Positions 6,199 to 7,019 of a stretch of 7,019 nucleotides of DNA are shown here, in pieces. Positions within the stretch are counted from its first letter, which is position 1. Each line of letters opens with the position of its first letter. Both the position numbers and the translations under genes were made by a program. Source of the DNA: an uncultured Verrucomicrobiota bacterium (GTDB lineage: Bacteria > Verrucomicrobiota > Verrucomicrobiia > Limisphaerales > UBA9464); contig CAIYFP010000449.1 in assembly GCA_903925515.1 (NCBI GenBank), positions 1-7,019 on the forward strand. The letters are read 5' to 3'. The notes below the pieces were generated by a model. It ran no database searches. It saw nothing but the letters and a program-made list of their open reading frames with translations, and had not been told where the DNA came from.

Positions 6199-6471
6199 CT
6201 AGTTGCCGGCGACGACGGCGGCCGGGACCTCCGGCAGCACGTTCACGCGGCGACCTTCGCGGTCAAACTTCACGCGGCCGTCGGTGAGGGCGAAGAGGGT
6301 CCAATCGCGGCCGATGCCGACATTGACGCCGGCGGTGAACTTGGAGCCGCGTTGGCGGACGATGATGCTGCCGGCCGTGACGAGTTCGGAGCCGTAGGCC
6401 TTGACGCCGAGCCGCTTGCTGACGCTGTCGCGCCCGTTCTTGGAACTGCCTTGTCCCTTTTTATGAGCCAT
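6199..6471 (-). CDS. rpmA: 50S ribosomal protein bL27
   Basis: Small basic protein of the large subunit whose N-terminal tail reaches the peptidyl-transferase centre. The 90 residues carry the family hallmarks: MAHKKGQGSSKNGRDS at the N terminus, KRLGVKAYG, the highly conserved AGSIIVRQRG, GxNVGIGRDWTLFAL and DGRVKF. The length fits the family (about 85-95). The protein begins directly with MAHKKG, so it lacks the cleavable N-terminal extension found in Firmicutes. AGGA lies 9 bases before the ATG. It is the middle gene of rplU-rpmA-obgE, 53 bases after rplU. Confidence 0.99.
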   Translation of the reverse strand: MAHKKGQGSSKNGRDSVSKRLGVKAYGSELVTAGSIIVRQRGSKFTAGVNVGIGRDWTLFALTDGRVKFDREGRRVNVLPEVPAAVVAGN

Positions 6472-6480
6472 AACGTGGTT

Positions 6481-6484
6481 TCCT
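6481..6484 (-). promoter_or_regulatory. Ribosome binding site of rpmA
   Basis: AGGA on the minus strand, 9 bases before the rpmA ATG at 6471. It is one of the few Shine-Dalgarno-like sites in the window and supports this start. Confidence 0.55.
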
Positions 6485-6524
6485 AGGTGGGTGTGAAGTG
6501 GAAGGGGTGGGTGAGATGCCCGGG

Positions 6525-6836
6525 TCAGGCGGTGATTTCGCGGACCTTGACCACGGTGAGTTCCTGGCGATGACCCACGGTGCGATGGTAGCCCTTACGA
6601 CGGCGGAACTTGAAGGCGATCTTCTTGTCGCCGCGGATGTGCTCGACGACGTCGGCGGTGACCTTGGCGCCCGAAACCAAGGGTTGGCCCACGGTCACGT
6701 TGCCGTCGCGGCTCACGAGCAGGACGCGGTCGAAAACATGCGCCTCGCCCGCTGCGGCAGGGATGGACTCGATCTCAAGGAAGTCCCCTGCCTCAACCCG
6801 GTATTGCTTACCACCCGTCTCCAAAACTGCGTACAT
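6525..6836 (-). CDS. rplU: 50S ribosomal protein bL21
   Basis: Large-subunit protein that binds 23S rRNA. The 103 residues match the usual family length. They begin MYAVLETGGKQYRVEAGD and end with the signature KFRRRKGYHRTVGHRQ followed by ELTVVKVREI. The frame is open further upstream to a GTG at 6932, but the family's conserved N terminus starts at the ATG at 6836, and a good promoter lies inside the upstream extension, so the long start is rejected. There is no canonical Shine-Dalgarno before the ATG. It is the first gene of the rplU-rpmA-obgE block. Confidence 0.99.
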   Translation of the reverse strand: MYAVLETGGKQYRVEAGDFLEIESIPAAAGEAHVFDRVLLVSRDGNVTVGQPLVSGAKVTADVVEHIRGDKKIAFKFRRRKGYHRTVGHRQELTVVKVREITA

Positions 6837-6870
6837 AGCTCGTAAATTTCTGCGTACCGAAAGAGCGGAG

Positions 6871-6899
6871 AGGCAACCAAACGCCCGGGCGAGTGTCAA
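6871..6899 (-). promoter_or_regulatory. Probable sigma-70-type promoter of rplU-rpmA
   Basis: On the minus strand a perfect -35 hexamer TTGACA (6899-6894) is followed after exactly 17 bases by TTGCCT (6876-6871), a weak match to a -10 box. Transcription would start near 6864, giving a leader of about 28 bases before the rplU ATG, too short for an L21-type leader RNA. The spacer contains the palindrome GCCCGGGC. Confidence 0.5.
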
Positions 6900-6949
6900 C
6901 CGGCATTTCCCGGTGCTGAACCACGAAACCACGACATCGCGCGCGCCTA

Positions 6950-7003
6950 GGGGTTGCCCAAATCCTCGCTTAAGGATGGGAGAGACTTCGGATCCACAAC
7001 CCC
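6950..7003 (-). other. Inverted repeat with nested hairpin upstream of the rplU promoter
   Basis: Arms GGGGTTG (7003-6997) and CAACCCC (6956-6950) are perfectly complementary over 7 bases. They enclose a smaller stem ATCCT/AGGAT (6977-6973 with 6966-6962). A third hairpin at 7002-7014 overlaps the outer arm and would compete with it. At 54 bases it is too short for a tRNA, and no T-run follows. It could be the end of an upstream transcript or chance. Confidence 0.25.
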
Positions 7004-7019
7004 GTGAAGCACGGCAAGC

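Noticed and set aside
6837..6932. Upstream GTG start adding 32 residues to bL21
   Set aside because: The bL21 family begins at MYAVLETGGKQYRV; the extension overlaps the consensus -35 promoter.
6950..7003. tRNA-like 7-base acceptor-type stem
   Set aside because: Only 54 bases long, with no anticodon or T-arm pattern.

Overview
This is a GC-rich bacterial window with three parts: a secreted-enzyme pair, two unrecognised envelope genes, and the conserved ribosome block rplU-rpmA-obgE. The organism cannot be fixed from the sequence alone. High GC, the near-absence of Shine-Dalgarno sites and the mix of a secreted alpha/beta hydrolase with lineage-specific exported proteins suggest a Verrucomicrobiota- or Planctomycetota-type bacterium. 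That is inference with low certainty.

Layout: (1) 1-1970, minus strand: a secreted alpha/beta hydrolase (720-1970), followed after an 18-base gap by an HtrA/DegP-type serine protease (from 701) that runs off the left edge before its expected PDZ region. They are probably co-transcribed. (2) 1971-2442: a divergent intergenic region with no convincing promoter but a 10-base palindrome. (3) 2443-4640, plus strand: two genes I do not recognise, one exported protein with three cysteines and one probable lipoprotein that is mostly alpha-helical. (4) 4641-4792: a short gap between convergent genes with a weak terminator-like hairpin. (5) 4793-6836, minus strand: rplU (bL21), rpmA (bL27) and obgE, in the order seen in most bacteria. 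A consensus -35 promoter lies before rplU. A strong GC hairpin followed by a T-rich run lies between rpmA and obgE.

The part 5 genes work together: bL21 and bL27 are 50S proteins, and Obg is the GTPase that acts on late 50S particles. The most unusual item is Obg itself, which has about 97 extra residues inside its glycine-rich N-terminal domain. The extra segment is proline/serine/acid-rich, and its template strand carries two tandem G-quadruplex motifs. The second candidate for new biology is the exported protein plus lipoprotein pair at 2443-4640. I see no CRISPR array, insertion sequence, tRNA or rRNA.
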